The notes: generated from the sequence alone by a model not told the origin. 47,655 bases of DNA from CBDHHC01 sp050633205 (GCA_050633205.1 JBOEGA010000060.1:1-47655); one strand, 5' to 3'; positions 16,044 through 25,461 are shown, counted from the stretch's first letter. Program-made: numbers and translations.

Positions 16044-17741
16044 ATGGCAACAATACTGTGTATTGATGATGAAGATTACCTCCTTGAGGATCTTGCTGAA
16101 CTTATGGAGTCCTGCGGGCATAAGGCTATTAAAGCTAATGATGGCCAAAAAGGCCTTCAAATGATCCTTCATCTTAAACCTGACCTGGTGATCAGTGATA
16201 TATCCATGCCTGGTATGAGTGGTCTGGAACTGCTTCGTGAGTTGCGCGGAAACTACCCGGAGTTTGCCGAGATGCCTGTAATTCTGCTCTCAGCATTTTC
16301 TGATCGCAAACAAGTTCTAAAAGGATTTGATGAAGGTGCTGATGACTACCTCACCAAGCCAGTAGATTTTGAGTTACTGGATCGTAAAGTTAAAGCCATA
16401 CTTCGACAGGTTGATCGTATAAAAAAGAAAAACGAGGGAGAGCTGATAAAACTTGTCGAATCTCTTTCCGGAACTGGCACACCTGCTACAGCAAGTAGTC
16501 ATGCTTCTCCTAAAGAATCTAGTAAAGCTGTAATGATTGATGACACACCAGGAGCCTTTGAAGAGTCAGTTAATACCAATTGTAAGCCGGTCTCACCAAA
16601 GCAGCAGAAAAATCAGGAAATAGACTGGCGCGATTCTCCTGATGCACAAACTGTCTATGGTTCAACGCTCAATGTTAAAAAATCTAAAAATAAAGATAAC
16701 TATAAAAACCCAGGTTTGATGCAATGGGTTGCGCAGACTACTACTGAAATAGTGAAGCAGTTATTCCCTGACAAGGGTGCTGTTGCCATGAACCAGAATG
16801 GTGGTGTCTATGTTTGCTATAGCGATGCGGATGAAGAAGTTGCAGCCAGCAGAAACAGAAAACTAACTGCAGAAGTTGAAAATCAACTCAAAAATAAAAA
16901 CATTCCGAAACCAGTCAGTGAAGAAGATATTCTGGATTTAACACTTGTCTCTGAAGCTCCATATCAGGCGAAGGTACGCAAAGAAGATATGGAGAACCCT
17001 GAAAAGTTTTCCAAAGCTGTTCAACAGGAAGTTACACTTTCAATACCTAAAATTGAAACTGTATCTGACCTGATGAACTACCTTGATGACAGAGGGGCAG
17101 ACATTATTCTTCTGAACCTTCTTGACAGAAAAGGGCGTGCACTACCAATAAATTTTTATAACTTTAATCAGTCAGCCAGAGAGCTTATCAGCGCAGGCTT
17201 TACCAGCATTGATGAAAGGGATATGGCAGAAGCCGGCTATAAAATTGATACATTGTTTCTGAAGCTTATAGCAAATAAAATCCCTTACCTTGATCCAAAT
17301 GAAATTGTTATGCTTGATGTTCACTATACGACACTGATTGCAGCAGAGTTCCAGAGATTATATATACCGAAGGTGAAAGAGCTTACACGTATGAGTAAAA
17401 CAAAACTCATACTGAATATCCGCGGAGTTACCAAAGCTTCGAAGAGCAAACCATTTAAAGAAGTGCTCAAGCCACTTGGCACCGCAGCAAAAGGCTGTAC
17501 CATCCAGATTACACCTGACGAATTTGTCGATTTTATCAGTTCCCCCCTGCCTGTCAGTGGAATAGTAACCTCCTACTTACAGACTGACTGGAGTGAATTC
17601 AGTGCTGACCTCGTACATAAAGCAAGGGCGTCACTTACGAACTCCAGGATACCCATGATTGTACGTGGTGTCCCCAACATGGACTATATAAACAAGCTTC
17701 AGAAGTTCGGATTTGATGGATATGGCATTACTGAAAATTAG
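16044..17741 (+). CDS. Response regulator with an unusual C-terminal domain (possible degenerate EAL fold)
   Basis: This is a 565-residue protein. Residues 1-125 are an intact receiver: Asp8/Asp9, phosphoacceptor Asp52 (VISDISMPG), and Lys105 in the TKP motif. A basic, Ser/Lys-rich linker (130-220) follows. Residues about 330-565 form a domain that I do not recognise with certainty. Its last strand-helix unit, MIVRGVPN (538-545) followed by KLQKFGFDGYGI, recalls the end of EAL barrels (AEGVET, then LGCDxxQGY). LDVHYTTL (424-431) is placed like an internal barrel strand. The EAL motif and the metal ligands are absent, so catalysis is not expected. It may bind c-di-GMP or a protein partner. It pairs with the kinase gene just upstream and has no DNA-binding domain. 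Confidence 0.85.
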   Translation: MATILCIDDEDYLLEDLAELMESCGHKAIKANDGQKGLQMILHLKPDLVISDISMPGMSGLELLRELRGNYPEFAEMPVILLSAFSDRKQVLKGFDEGADDYLTKPVDFELLDRKVKAILRQVDRIKKKNEGELIKLVESLSGTGTPATASSHASPKESSKAVMIDDTPGAFEESVNTNCKPVSPKQQKNQEIDWRDSPDAQTVYGSTLNVKKSKNKDNYKNPGLMQWVAQTTTEIVKQLFPDKGAVAMNQNGGVYVCYSDADEEVAASRNRKLTAEVENQLKNKNIPKPVSEEDILDLTLVSEAPYQAKVRKEDMENPEKFSKAVQQEVTLSIPKIETVSDLMNYLDDRGADIILLNLLDRKGRALPINFYNFNQSARELISAGFTSIDERDMAEAGYKIDTLFLKLIANKIPYLDPNEIVMLDVHYTTLIAAEFQRLYIPKVKELTRMSKTKLILNIRGVTKASKSKPFKEVLKPLGTAAKGCTIQITPDEFVDFISSPLPVSGIVTSYLQTDWSEFSADLVHKARASLTNSRIPMIVRGVPNMDYINKLQKFGFDGYGITEN

Positions 17742-17856
17742 TATCGACTTTAGCGTGATACCTTTTTTAATGCATTGAACCAAACTGGCTTTACAAACGA
17801 CCTACCTGTCGAGCCGGGGATAAGGTATTTCCCCTGTTATATTTTAAGGACAGGTT

Positions 17857-18228
17857 ATGATGAAGGTTATTACAATAATATCATATGCAATATTATATTG
17901 CTTATTATCTTCAGGTTTTCAGGTAGCACAGGCTGCACATTTTTCTAAACCAGCTGAACAGTCATCTAATGTTTACAAAGTTGCCAGCCAATATTGTCAT
18001 GGACATCGCAAAGTAACCGGACGGACAGCCATTGCAAGCAAAAGAAGTAAATCTGAAAAGAGAGCAAGGCGTAAATGGAAAGAGCGTGTTGTTTTTCTTA
18101 TGCCGTGGAGCTGGGGACAGGCGGACTGGGCCAAGGCAAAAGAGCGTGGATATGTTTGCGGTAAAAAACATGGAACGTGGCGTTGCCGGGCATCGGCTAT
18201 TCCCTGTGCCGGATGGCCGAAGAGATAA
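17857..18228 (+). CDS. Small secreted basic protein with four conserved-looking cysteines
   Basis: This is a 123-residue protein with a signal peptide (hydrophobic core 5-20, cleavage near AQA-AH at 27). The mature part has about 96 residues, is basic, and holds four cysteines: C47 (SQYCHG) and three near the end (YVCGKKHGTWRCRA and IPCAGW). The tail resembles a small disulfide-stabilised fold. I do not recognise the family. AAGGA stands upstream of the tandem ATGs, and a strong bidirectional hairpin follows. It lies 115 bases after the response regulator gene and could be part of its regulon, but that is only position. Confidence 0.68.
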   Translation: MMKVITIISYAILYCLLSSGFQVAQAAHFSKPAEQSSNVYKVASQYCHGHRKVTGRTAIASKRSKSEKRARRKWKERVVFLMPWSWGQADWAKAKERGYVCGKKHGTWRCRASAIPCAGWPKR

Positions 18229-18231
18229 TGA

Positions 18232-18269
18232 ATATATGAGCGACTACATACCGGTAGTCGCTCATATAT
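18232..18269. terminator. Bidirectional terminator hairpin
   Basis: Arms 18232-18247 and 18254-18269 form a perfect 16-bp stem with a 6-base loop. It sits exactly between two convergent genes, the secreted basic protein and the TRAP permease. Confidence 0.8.
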
Positions 18270-18273
18270 AATG

Positions 18274-20268
18274 TTAAGCTGCTTTCTGTTCAGGGTTACT
18301 TCGGTTAACCAGAAGAACCATAGCGACTGCAGGCACAGCAAGAATAATTGCTGCTATCGCTAACTGTAGATTTGATAATGGTATCAAGTTTCCACCTGGT
18401 GTTGCCAGACACAAGCCTGCCACCATCAAAAGTAACCTTACTGGCCATTGTGTAAATGCATTTTTTGTCAGATCCCCAAGGCCAACCAGATATCCCTGCA
18501 GGGCACCGGCAATCATTGTAATGCCTATCAGTGCAGACACTGTCATCATAATGATATGAGGCCATGAAGCTTTCAGAATAAATGCTGTATCAAGCACAAA
18601 GAAAAACGGCACGAAGTAAATAATACTGCCGAGCCTCATTGCTTCAAACCCAGTTCTGATTGGTGGTGCTCCTGCAACGGTAGCAGCCGTATAAGCTCCT
18701 AGTGCAACAGGCGGAGTTATATAAGACACCATCCCCCAGTAGAAGATAAACAGGTGGGCAGCCAACGGGTCCAGACCTCCCTGCACCAATGCAGGAGCAA
18801 GAACGATGGCCAGAAAGATGTAAGCCGCAGTTACAGTCATACCGATGCCCATAATGAAGCTTGTAATAGCTCCCATTACAAGAAGTACGAGTGTGTTTCC
18901 TCCAGCCATAAAGACAAGTTCATTAACGAAAGTACTTGTCATTCCTGTTACGGAAAAAGCTCCCACGACAAGACCTACCCCTGCCAGAATAGCTGTTATT
19001 TCGACCAACAGTTTTCCGGTTGAGATAATAAAGTTTTTCAGGGCTGTCAGATCCCAGCGTTCTTTTGAAGCCACCTGGTTAATAAGGATAAGCAGTGCTG
19101 TTGCATAAAATGGCGCGTGAGCTTCTCGCTTCAAGTAAACGAGCATTACTATCAACAGAACAAAGACGGCAATGAAGTGCCACCCTTCCCGCAAGGTTTC
19201 CGAAATTTTGGGAAGTTCCTCTCTTGTTAGTCCAGGCATCTTTTCACGTGCAGCATGCGCATCGATCTGCACAAACAGGGCAAAGAAGTAAAATACTGAT
19301 GGTATTATCGCTGCGACAGCAATGGTTATATATGGTGTTTCCAGAAACACAGACATAATGAAAGCTGTTGCACCCATTATCGGGGGCATTAATACACCAC
19401 CAGTTGATGCACAGGCTTCTACTCCTGCTGCATAGTGTCTGGAAAAGCCCGTCTTGCGCATTGCCGGGATTGTCATCACTCCGGTCGTAACAACATTAGA
19501 AATAACGCTGCCGCTCATTGATCCCATCAGACCGCTGGCGAAAATGGCGACTTTTGCCGGCCCGCCTCTGACATGCCCCAATAAAGCAAAGGCCAGATTA
19601 ATAAAGAATTTTCCACCTCCGGTCTGCTGCAGAGCTACACCAAAAATAAGAAAACCGATAACCAGATTTGCCAGAGCCCTCATGGGAATACCAAGAATGC
19701 TCTCATTACTCATTGCATGATAAGCAGCCGCATCCTGCCAGGAGCTTGTCTGTCCTGAAATTATGTTCGGCATTTTATCTGCAAACAGAGGATAGACTGA
19801 TATTATTGCGACAATAATAAACAGTGAAAAACCACCTGCACGGCGGGTTGCTTCCAACAGAATTACCCAGAGTAATACGGCTGCAATAACCATATGCAAT
19901 GGAGCACCGAATTCCCAACCTTTATCAAGAATTTCCTTGCTCATATACATAAAGAGGCAGACAGTTGCTATTGTAGCTGCAAAGAGCACCCAGTCGTACC
20001 ATGGCACACTCTCTCTGCTTGCTCCCTTCGTTGCCGGAAATACTATAAATACGAACGGGATGAACAGGGCGAGCAAGCCGTACTGGTAATTATTATCCAG
20101 GATTGTGTAATCTATAAAAAATCCCAGATTAAAAAACTGATTAACTGCCAGATACACACCAATGATGGTTGCGATAACGAAACTTATCTGCCAGCCGGTT
20201 GATAGCTTACGGTGGAGGGACGGGCCCTCCTCCGTTTGCTCGATATTTTCTATCGACTTATCCGTCAT
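18274..20268 (-). CDS. TRAP transporter permease, fused DctQ-DctM type (TAXI class)
   Basis: This is a 664-residue polytopic membrane protein of the fused small-plus-large TRAP permease type. About four membrane segments in the first 150 residues correspond to DctQ, followed by a DctM-like large domain with many segments. Family marks include LVIGFLIFGVALQQTGGGKFF, GGPAKVAIFASGLMGSMSGSVISNVVTTG, ACASTGGVLMPPIMGA and the later GMTVTAAYIFLAIVLAP repeat. It imports an organic acid with sodium or proton coupling. The gene overlaps the TAXI-type binding protein gene by four bases (ATGA), so the two are coupled. The length fits the usual 600-870 range of fused permeases. The substrate is not readable; TAXI systems are best known for C4-dicarboxylates or glutamate-like compounds. 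Confidence 0.93.
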   Translation of the reverse strand: MTDKSIENIEQTEEGPSLHRKLSTGWQISFVIATIIGVYLAVNQFFNLGFFIDYTILDNNYQYGLLALFIPFVFIVFPATKGASRESVPWYDWVLFAATIATVCLFMYMSKEILDKGWEFGAPLHMVIAAVLLWVILLEATRRAGGFSLFIIVAIISVYPLFADKMPNIISGQTSSWQDAAAYHAMSNESILGIPMRALANLVIGFLIFGVALQQTGGGKFFINLAFALLGHVRGGPAKVAIFASGLMGSMSGSVISNVVTTGVMTIPAMRKTGFSRHYAAGVEACASTGGVLMPPIMGATAFIMSVFLETPYITIAVAAIIPSVFYFFALFVQIDAHAAREKMPGLTREELPKISETLREGWHFIAVFVLLIVMLVYLKREAHAPFYATALLILINQVASKERWDLTALKNFIISTGKLLVEITAILAGVGLVVGAFSVTGMTSTFVNELVFMAGGNTLVLLVMGAITSFIMGIGMTVTAAYIFLAIVLAPALVQGGLDPLAAHLFIFYWGMVSYITPPVALGAYTAATVAGAPPIRTGFEAMRLGSIIYFVPFFFVLDTAFILKASWPHIIMMTVSALIGITMIAGALQGYLVGLGDLTKNAFTQWPVRLLLMVAGLCLATPGGNLIPLSNLQLAIAAIILAVPAVAMVLLVNRSNPEQKAA

Positions 20269-21413
20269 GGATTCATGCCAGCTTTCGTTAGAGCTTCAGA
20301 ACGGACTTTCAGCCATTCTTTTTTATAAGCTTCGTCGTCCGCTATTTTTTTATCTTTCATGGTTGCCCATGCAGCAGCCAGTACGTCCTGACGTTTGATC
20401 AAAGCGTTATTGTGCGCTTCCATTTCATCAGTCCAGGCACCAGCTTCTTTCCAGTACTTAACAGCAGCTTCATGATAAGGAACTGCCCATTTGAAAGACT
20501 GTTTTTCAATAGCCCATCCTTTTAGTGCAGCCATTGAATCCTTGTATTTAGGATACTGTGTATGGATTGCTTTGGTCATAGAATATACCAAGCCGCTATC
20601 CTGACTGCTAAGAGTGATAAGGATCGGGTAAGGGTATGCAGCACCTTCCAGAGGCTGTTCTTTTGAAATGTTACCGGAACCAATTGTTGCTTTATGCTTC
20701 AGCACATATGGTGCAACCTTATTCAACCGTGCCCAGCCTTCTTTGTCGCCATGCGGCATTGGTGGCCAGTAAATTCCTCTTGGTGAGGCTTCCAGCTTTC
20801 TTGTTGGACCAGAAACTGTGGATGCAAAAGCAGCATCTACCTGTCCACTGACCATTCCCTTCCATGAAGCTCCGTAACCTGGAAACTTAACAACTGTTAC
20901 ATCTTTCCAGGTTAACCCGCCAAATGCCAATGCGGCTTCCATGCCGATATTCAAAGCATCACTACCAACAACAAATGCAACACGCTTTCCTTTTAAGTCA
21001 GCATATGTCTTGATGTTTGCATCTTTAGCAGTACCAACCTGAAGGTTTGCCTCTGAAGTTGCACTTACCAGCAATCTAAGTGGCTGAGGACCCCAGTTGC
21101 GGGCAGCAAATAACGACACGCCTTCAGAAGCAAAATAAGTTGCTCCACCATTTGCAACGAATTGTACTTTTCCTTTGCGCAAAGGTGTCAGGCGGGAGAT
21201 ATCGTTTTTCCCTGGAATTACACGAAGGCTGGTTCCGTATGCATCTTTAAGTGCTTTACCGATGGCGACGGCCTGATTATAGCCGGTTGTGCCAGTATTG
21301 TAGGCACTCCATGCAACTGTTTTGGGAAGCTTTACATCATCTGCAAGAAGGGGGGACGTTGTTACAGTAGCGGCGAGCAACATGCCCAGCCCTATGAAAG
21401 ATCTAGAACTCAT
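20265..21413 (-). CDS. TAXI family TRAP transporter solute-binding protein
   Basis: This is a 382-residue periplasmic binding protein with a signal peptide cleaved at about residue 24 (SPLLA-DD). Family features are the TGTTGYNQAVAIG opening, AFVVGSDALNIGMEAALAFGG in the hinge, and PGYGASWKGMVSGQVDAAFAS. It captures the ligand for the permease encoded immediately downstream with a four-base overlap. GGGAG seven bases before the ATG supports the start. The gene is the first of a two-gene operon, with its promoter in the upstream 327-base gap. Confidence 0.93.
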   Translation of the reverse strand: MSSRSFIGLGMLLAATVTTSPLLADDVKLPKTVAWSAYNTGTTGYNQAVAIGKALKDAYGTSLRVIPGKNDISRLTPLRKGKVQFVANGGATYFASEGVSLFAARNWGPQPLRLLVSATSEANLQVGTAKDANIKTYADLKGKRVAFVVGSDALNIGMEAALAFGGLTWKDVTVVKFPGYGASWKGMVSGQVDAAFASTVSGPTRKLEASPRGIYWPPMPHGDKEGWARLNKVAPYVLKHKATIGSGNISKEQPLEGAAYPYPILITLSSQDSGLVYSMTKAIHTQYPKYKDSMAALKGWAIEKQSFKWAVPYHEAAVKYWKEAGAWTDEMEAHNNALIKRQDVLAAAWATMKDKKIADDEAYKKEWLKVRSEALTKAGMNP

Positions 21414-21740
21414 TATATTCTCCCAGAATTGTAGTCTGAAAGCTTAATTATTGTAATTACCTATCAGACTATCATTATAGTGTTTTGAGTATCTAGAGAC
21501 TAAACATATAACTATTTTAGTATATAAGACGATTGTCTTAGTTATGGGAATTTTATTGAAAAATTAGCAATATCATACTAATGAAAAGCCAGAAAAGCCT
21601 CTCTAATTTCGTTATGCGGAATTCTAAGGATTTAATTTCTATTTTCCCCGATGCAGGCTTTGCGGGAAAAGGCCGCTCTGACAGTGCAGAGCAGCGTTTT
21701 ATCACATCCTGATATATACTGAAAAACTGAAATTAACAAA
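21414..21740. other. Intergenic region between the TRAP operon and proC
   Basis: This 327-base region holds the promoter of the TRAP operon at its left side (AT-rich 21440-21570) and a short hairpin past the proC stop. I see no gene in it. Confidence 0.6.
21675..21692 (-). terminator. Possible terminator after proC
   Basis: GCTCTG and CAGAGC form a 6-bp stem with a 6-base loop, followed on the minus strand by GGCCTTTTCC. The stem is short and the T-run is modest. Confidence 0.4.
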
Positions 21741-22562
21741 TCAGGCTGACAGTTCTTTTGAACGTTTTGTTGCTGCAGCAATGGCATTATCCATAATTGG
21801 CTGCAAACCGTTATCTGCCATCAGAACTTCCAGTGCGGCAGCGGTGGTACCGTTTGGAGAGGTAACGTTCTCCCTTAGCCGGGATGGTTCAAGATCAGAA
21901 TGCCTCATTAACTCGGCAGCGCCCGATACAGTTGCCCGAGCAAGCTGTTTAGCAAGATCCTCGCTCAGCCCGGCTTTAATACCAGCCTGTGCCATACATT
22001 CAGTTAACCAGAATATATATGCGGGCCCCGAACCTGACAGAGCGGTAACGGCATCCATATCATCTTCATTTTCGGTCCAGGCTGTTTCGCCTATAGCTGA
22101 CATCAGAGCACCTACGGTTTCGCGGTTTTCTTCTGAAGTATTTTTATTTGCACAAAGAACTGTCATCGCCCGTCCGATTTCTGCGGGAGTATTTGGCATT
22201 GCCCGGACGATAGCCTTATCTGCCCCAAGAGCATCTTCAAAATTTGACAGTTTCTTTCCGGCTGCAACTGAAATAATAACAGTATTACTGTTAATCACTT
22301 TTGCAATGCCGGGCAGCACTTTATCCATGATCTGAGGTTTCACACACAGAATTACAATAGAAGGATTAAAGCCTTCAGATACCCCGGTGACGGCCTCTAT
22401 TTCATATTTGGATAAAAATTCTCTTATTTCTTCGGGCGGAGAAGGGTCCTGCACAGTTACCTGTGTGGGCTCAACACCTTCTTCCAGTAACCCCGCAAGG
22501 ATGGCACCACCCATTTTGCCTGCGCCGACAAAAAGGATAGTACCTTCAAATTCATTAAGCAT
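21741..22562 (-). CDS. proC: Pyrroline-5-carboxylate reductase
   Basis: This is a 273-residue enzyme for the last step of proline synthesis, reducing pyrroline-5-carboxylate with NAD(P)H. It has the Rossmann motif GAGKMGGAI (about 11-19), CVKPQ, the MPNTPAEIG segment, and the signature SGSGPAYIFWLTE at the C-terminal dimer domain. The ATG at 22562 lies five bases after the ybjN-like stop, with AAGGA inside the end of that gene. Longer in-frame starts would run backwards into ybjN and are rejected. The order ybjN-proC is an operon seen in other alphaproteobacteria. Confidence 0.95.
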   Translation of the reverse strand: MLNEFEGTILFVGAGKMGGAILAGLLEEGVEPTQVTVQDPSPPEEIREFLSKYEIEAVTGVSEGFNPSIVILCVKPQIMDKVLPGIAKVINSNTVIISVAAGKKLSNFEDALGADKAIVRAMPNTPAEIGRAMTVLCANKNTSEENRETVGALMSAIGETAWTENEDDMDAVTALSGSGPAYIFWLTECMAQAGIKAGLSEDLAKQLARATVSGAAELMRHSDLEPSRLRENVTSPNGTTAAALEVLMADNGLQPIMDNAIAAATKRSKELSA

Positions 22563-22567
22563 ATAAC

Positions 22568-23065
22568 TTACGCCTGTCCTTCGGTCTCGAACATACTTGT
22601 TGCGAGTGCTTCCGGAGCAGTTTTTCCTGCCCATACTACAAACTGAAATGCCTGATAGTAGCGCTCGCAAGCTTCCAGACCGGTGTATAAAAGAGCTTCG
22701 CACTGCGAAACATTTGGTTCAGTACCGTGAAGCATCAAGCCATGGCGATACATAAGCAAACCATCATTTGCCCAGAGATCGAAGTGTCCAAGCCATAACT
22801 GCTCATTAATATTGGCAATCAGCTTATACATTTCAGTCGACCTTGGAACGGGAACTTTCATATCAAAGGCTGACGCAAGATGAAGAGTTTCGAGATCTTC
22901 GCGCCAGTTTATCGATACGTTATAGTCTGTCCAGGTCCCCTCTACGGATAAAGTCAACTCATCATCACTACTACGTTCGAAAGCCCAATCGTTTATTGTC
23001 GCGATCTTCTCTACCATGTCGATTGGATTAGAGATACGATCAAATTGTGGTTCTATTGACGCCAT
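22568..23065 (-). CDS. YbjN domain-containing protein
   Basis: This is a 165-residue YbjN-family protein. The domain resembles the type III secretion chaperone fold: a strand with WAFERSSDDELTLSVEG, then LHLASAFDMKVP, LIANINEQLWLGHFDLW and LMYRHGLMLHG. The family is abundant but its biochemical role is unclear; it is often tied to stress and motility phenotypes. In alphaproteobacteria it usually lies upstream of proC, as here (five-base gap). The 382 bases upstream carry no gene, so its promoter must be there. Confidence 0.9.
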   Translation of the reverse strand: MASIEPQFDRISNPIDMVEKIATINDWAFERSSDDELTLSVEGTWTDYNVSINWREDLETLHLASAFDMKVPVPRSTEMYKLIANINEQLWLGHFDLWANDGLLMYRHGLMLHGTEPNVSQCEALLYTGLEACERYYQAFQFVVWAGKTAPEALATSMFETEGQA

Positions 23066-23447
23066 TAGGTCCCTCTGGCCGGCGTGGAGAACACCGGAAT
23101 CCTAAATTGCATAAATACGCCCGCGACCCCCTTCGCGAATACATTCTTCTTACTTTTTAATTACCGGGCAAATCAGTTTGCTGCCCGAATAACTAAGACC
23201 TAACCGAAGCCCGACTCGTGTGGCAAGGGTGTCACGGGATTGTCCACTTGAAATTATACAACAGGTTGCAAATATTCCCAATGATGCCGTTCGGGCTGTG
23301 TATTAACGGTGGATAGTTGGCAAAAGGCCTTGAACATTTTTGCTCAGTAACGTCTACTCGAAAGTGATTTGGAGTGATCGGTTTTAAACGTTATACACAG
23401 ATGGAAGTACTTGAGTCTAATAAGCGATTCACACATGCGATTCGTTT
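23066..23447. other. Intergenic region upstream of the ybjN-proC operon
   Basis: This 382-base stretch contains the operon promoter and the end of the esterase transcript. CACCGG, CCGGGCAAATCAGTTTGCTGCCCG (an 8-9 bp imperfect hairpin near 23164-23187) and two GATTC motifs near its right end are the only visible features. I see no gene. Confidence 0.55.
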
Positions 23448-24338
23448 TTACGGAAACTTTCTTATGAAGCTTACCATCTCATCCAAAACTGATGCTCTCC
23501 AACGCAAGGGCTTTGCTATTGAGGTTACAATTCCCAGGTGACCAATGCCCTGTAATTTTACCAACTGATTTTCAACCTTATTTTTTGACAGTTTTTCGGA
23601 TAGTTCATTTGCATTCCACATACGCACTGTCGTGTCATCCACACCATGTATCAATAGTGTTTTTGGTGATGAGCTATCCACGAAAGCGATCGGGCGGGCC
23701 TGATCTGCGTTTTTTGCTGTTGAAAATATTTCTTTGGTTGAGTGCCATGTTGTCGGATCGAAGGCATAAGGTCCAGCCAGACCAATAAAACCATCAGGGC
23801 GTGGAATTTCAGTACCAAGGTTATTCAGATAAGTTTTATCATAGGACAGAAGAGCGCCAATATGCGCACCTGCAGAATGTCCAATCAGAATAATGGACCT
23901 TGAAGCTGACTGATCCTTAACAAATTTCTGCCAAGCCCATTGATACGCCAAGGCAGCGTCATTTACAAATTCAGGAAATTTTACTTCAGGATACAGGCGG
24001 TAATCAGGAATTATTGTTGTATACCCTTTTTTGGCTAATGCTGCGCCCACAAAATGATAGAGATCCCTGTTGCCAGCTGTCCAGCCTCCACCATAATAGA
24101 ATATGACAAGAGGGGTATTTTTATTTTCAGCGTCTGGTTTATAAATATCCAGCCGGTGCCTGTTATCAGGACCATAAGTAATATTGGTTTCTTTTTTTAT
24201 TGTGTTTTCTGAAATTGCAGCAATAGCGAAATTTCTGGCTGATTTAGAAAACACAAGTGATCCGACGAGAGCGGAGAAAGCTAACAGAATAATTACAAGA
24301 CAGAGCATTATGCGAACAACTGCTTTTTTTCCGGGCAT
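23448..24338 (-). CDS. Membrane-anchored or secreted alpha/beta hydrolase (BD-FAE/HSL-like esterase)
   Basis: This is a 296-residue esterase/lipase-type hydrolase. An N-terminal hydrophobic segment at about 8-30 anchors or exports it. The oxyanion motif is YYGGGW (81-86), the equivalent of HGGG. The nucleophile elbow is GHSAGAH, with Ser155, and Asp and His follow in HGVDDTTV and GIGHLGI. The order and spacing match the BD-FAE/HSL group, carboxylester hydrolases for small or carbohydrate-linked esters. The first residue of the usual HGGG is Tyr here, which occurs in this family. It stands alone, and the substrate is unknown. Confidence 0.85.
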   Translation of the reverse strand: MPGKKAVVRIMLCLVIILLAFSALVGSLVFSKSARNFAIAAISENTIKKETNITYGPDNRHRLDIYKPDAENKNTPLVIFYYGGGWTAGNRDLYHFVGAALAKKGYTTIIPDYRLYPEVKFPEFVNDAALAYQWAWQKFVKDQSASRSIILIGHSAGAHIGALLSYDKTYLNNLGTEIPRPDGFIGLAGPYAFDPTTWHSTKEIFSTAKNADQARPIAFVDSSSPKTLLIHGVDDTTVRMWNANELSEKLSKNKVENQLVKLQGIGHLGIVTSIAKPLRWRASVLDEMVSFIRKFP

Positions 24339-24577
24339 TGATTTTCTCTTATATGAACTGGACTATTATTGATACGTACCAACTTCAATGCGAGTTTCAT
24401 TAAATGAGAAGTCTCCATAAACATGAGAATACCGTCTGAACGATTATTTTGACAATCAACATCAGGGTCAGAATTTACTAATAAATGAAAAAATATAAAA
24501 ATTATTGAAACTTTTTTTGAACCACCCCGTATCTGCCATGAAACTAAAGTATCACAAAGGCTTAGGGGAATTGAGTT

Positions 24578-25072
24578 ATGTCAGGTTTTATTGGGGGTAG
24601 AGCAGTTCAGATTATGCTGCTGTGTGTGGTTCTGGTTGCCAGCGGGTGTGAACGTCAGGTGAACTGGCTTTTCAATAGCAAAGAGAGACAGTTATCGGCA
24701 CAGCCAGTAGGGAATTTTGTTACTGTATTAAGAGCAGCAAAAACTAATAAAGCCGTGTTTACCGCATCAGTTGATACGAAAAAGGGTGTTATCAGGGTTC
24801 AGAACCTGAAGGGGAATCCAAAGGGTGGTAAAAGCTTTGAGCTTTGGGCTATTGGCGCCGGAGAAAAGCCATTGTCTCTTGGAGTTGTGGACAAAAGCGT
24901 CAACATTCCAGCCAGTAAGCTTGGAAGCAGCAATCCGGATTTCCTGAAGAATATTTCATTCGCTATCAGCGTAGAGCCTTATGGTGGTTCTCGTACAGGC
25001 CAGCCTACAGGTCCTGTTCTTTATACTGGAAAACTCGAACCCGCTGCCAAAACAGGTGGACAGGGGGCTTGA
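24578..25072 (+). CDS. Lipoprotein with an anti-sigma-K (RskA) C-terminal-like domain
   Basis: This is a 164-residue lipoprotein. The signal ends in LVASGC, placing the lipidated Cys at residue 24. The following domain resembles the C-terminal, extracytoplasmic part of RskA-type anti-sigma factors: FELWAIGAGEKPLSLGVVD (about 88-106), then FAISVEPYGGSRTGQPTGPVLYTG (about 130-153). The usual anti-sigma partner region, the N-terminal sigma-binding domain and membrane helix are missing, and no ECF sigma gene lies beside it. The domain is therefore used alone on the membrane surface. AGG precedes the ATG. A repeat-rich kilobase follows. Confidence 0.8.
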   Translation: MSGFIGGRAVQIMLLCVVLVASGCERQVNWLFNSKERQLSAQPVGNFVTVLRAAKTNKAVFTASVDTKKGVIRVQNLKGNPKGGKSFELWAIGAGEKPLSLGVVDKSVNIPASKLGSSNPDFLKNISFAISVEPYGGSRTGQPTGPVLYTGKLEPAAKTGGQGA

Positions 25073-25431
25073 TGATCTCCGCAATCATCCCCCAACCTAA
25101 TCGGGTGATCAGGCAAACGTTGTATCGAGTTGGTTTTGCCAGAGCTTATTGAGTTCGGGGTATTTTGCAATTCTGAAGGTCTCTTTGGTTATCGCTGGTT
25201 ATGAGGCACATGCGCTGGCATACGTTAACTCTGGTGGTTACTGGGTACCAGATATTTTAATGGAGCTGAGGTTTGGAAAGAAATTGAGGTCGTGGCCATT
25301 AAAATTCTGGTATGACAAAAACTTAGTCTGTTATTTTTTTGTATTTAGTTTTTGTGTGATTTTGATTTGGCGTCAATATTTTCCGTCATCAAGTGGTAGG
25401 GGATTTTTTCACATCATATCTCCAAACCACT

Positions 25432-25461
25432 GTCATTGCACGGCTTGACCGGGCAATCCAG
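25432..25461. repeat. REP-like palindrome of the alphaproteobacterial GTCATTGC-CGGCTTGACCGGGCAATCCAG type
   Basis: The two halves, ATTGCaCGG and CCGGGCAAT, pair around a CTTGA core, with one mismatch. This is the form of a common intergenic repeat in alphaproteobacteria (from memory). A weaker resemblance, TGGATTGCCCAG, appears at about 44088, inside another intergenic region. Confidence 0.6.

Noticed and set aside
25149..25448. 99-codon frame in the repeat-rich kilobase
   Set aside because: No ribosome binding site or known domain, AT-driven composition, and it runs into the REP-like palindrome.
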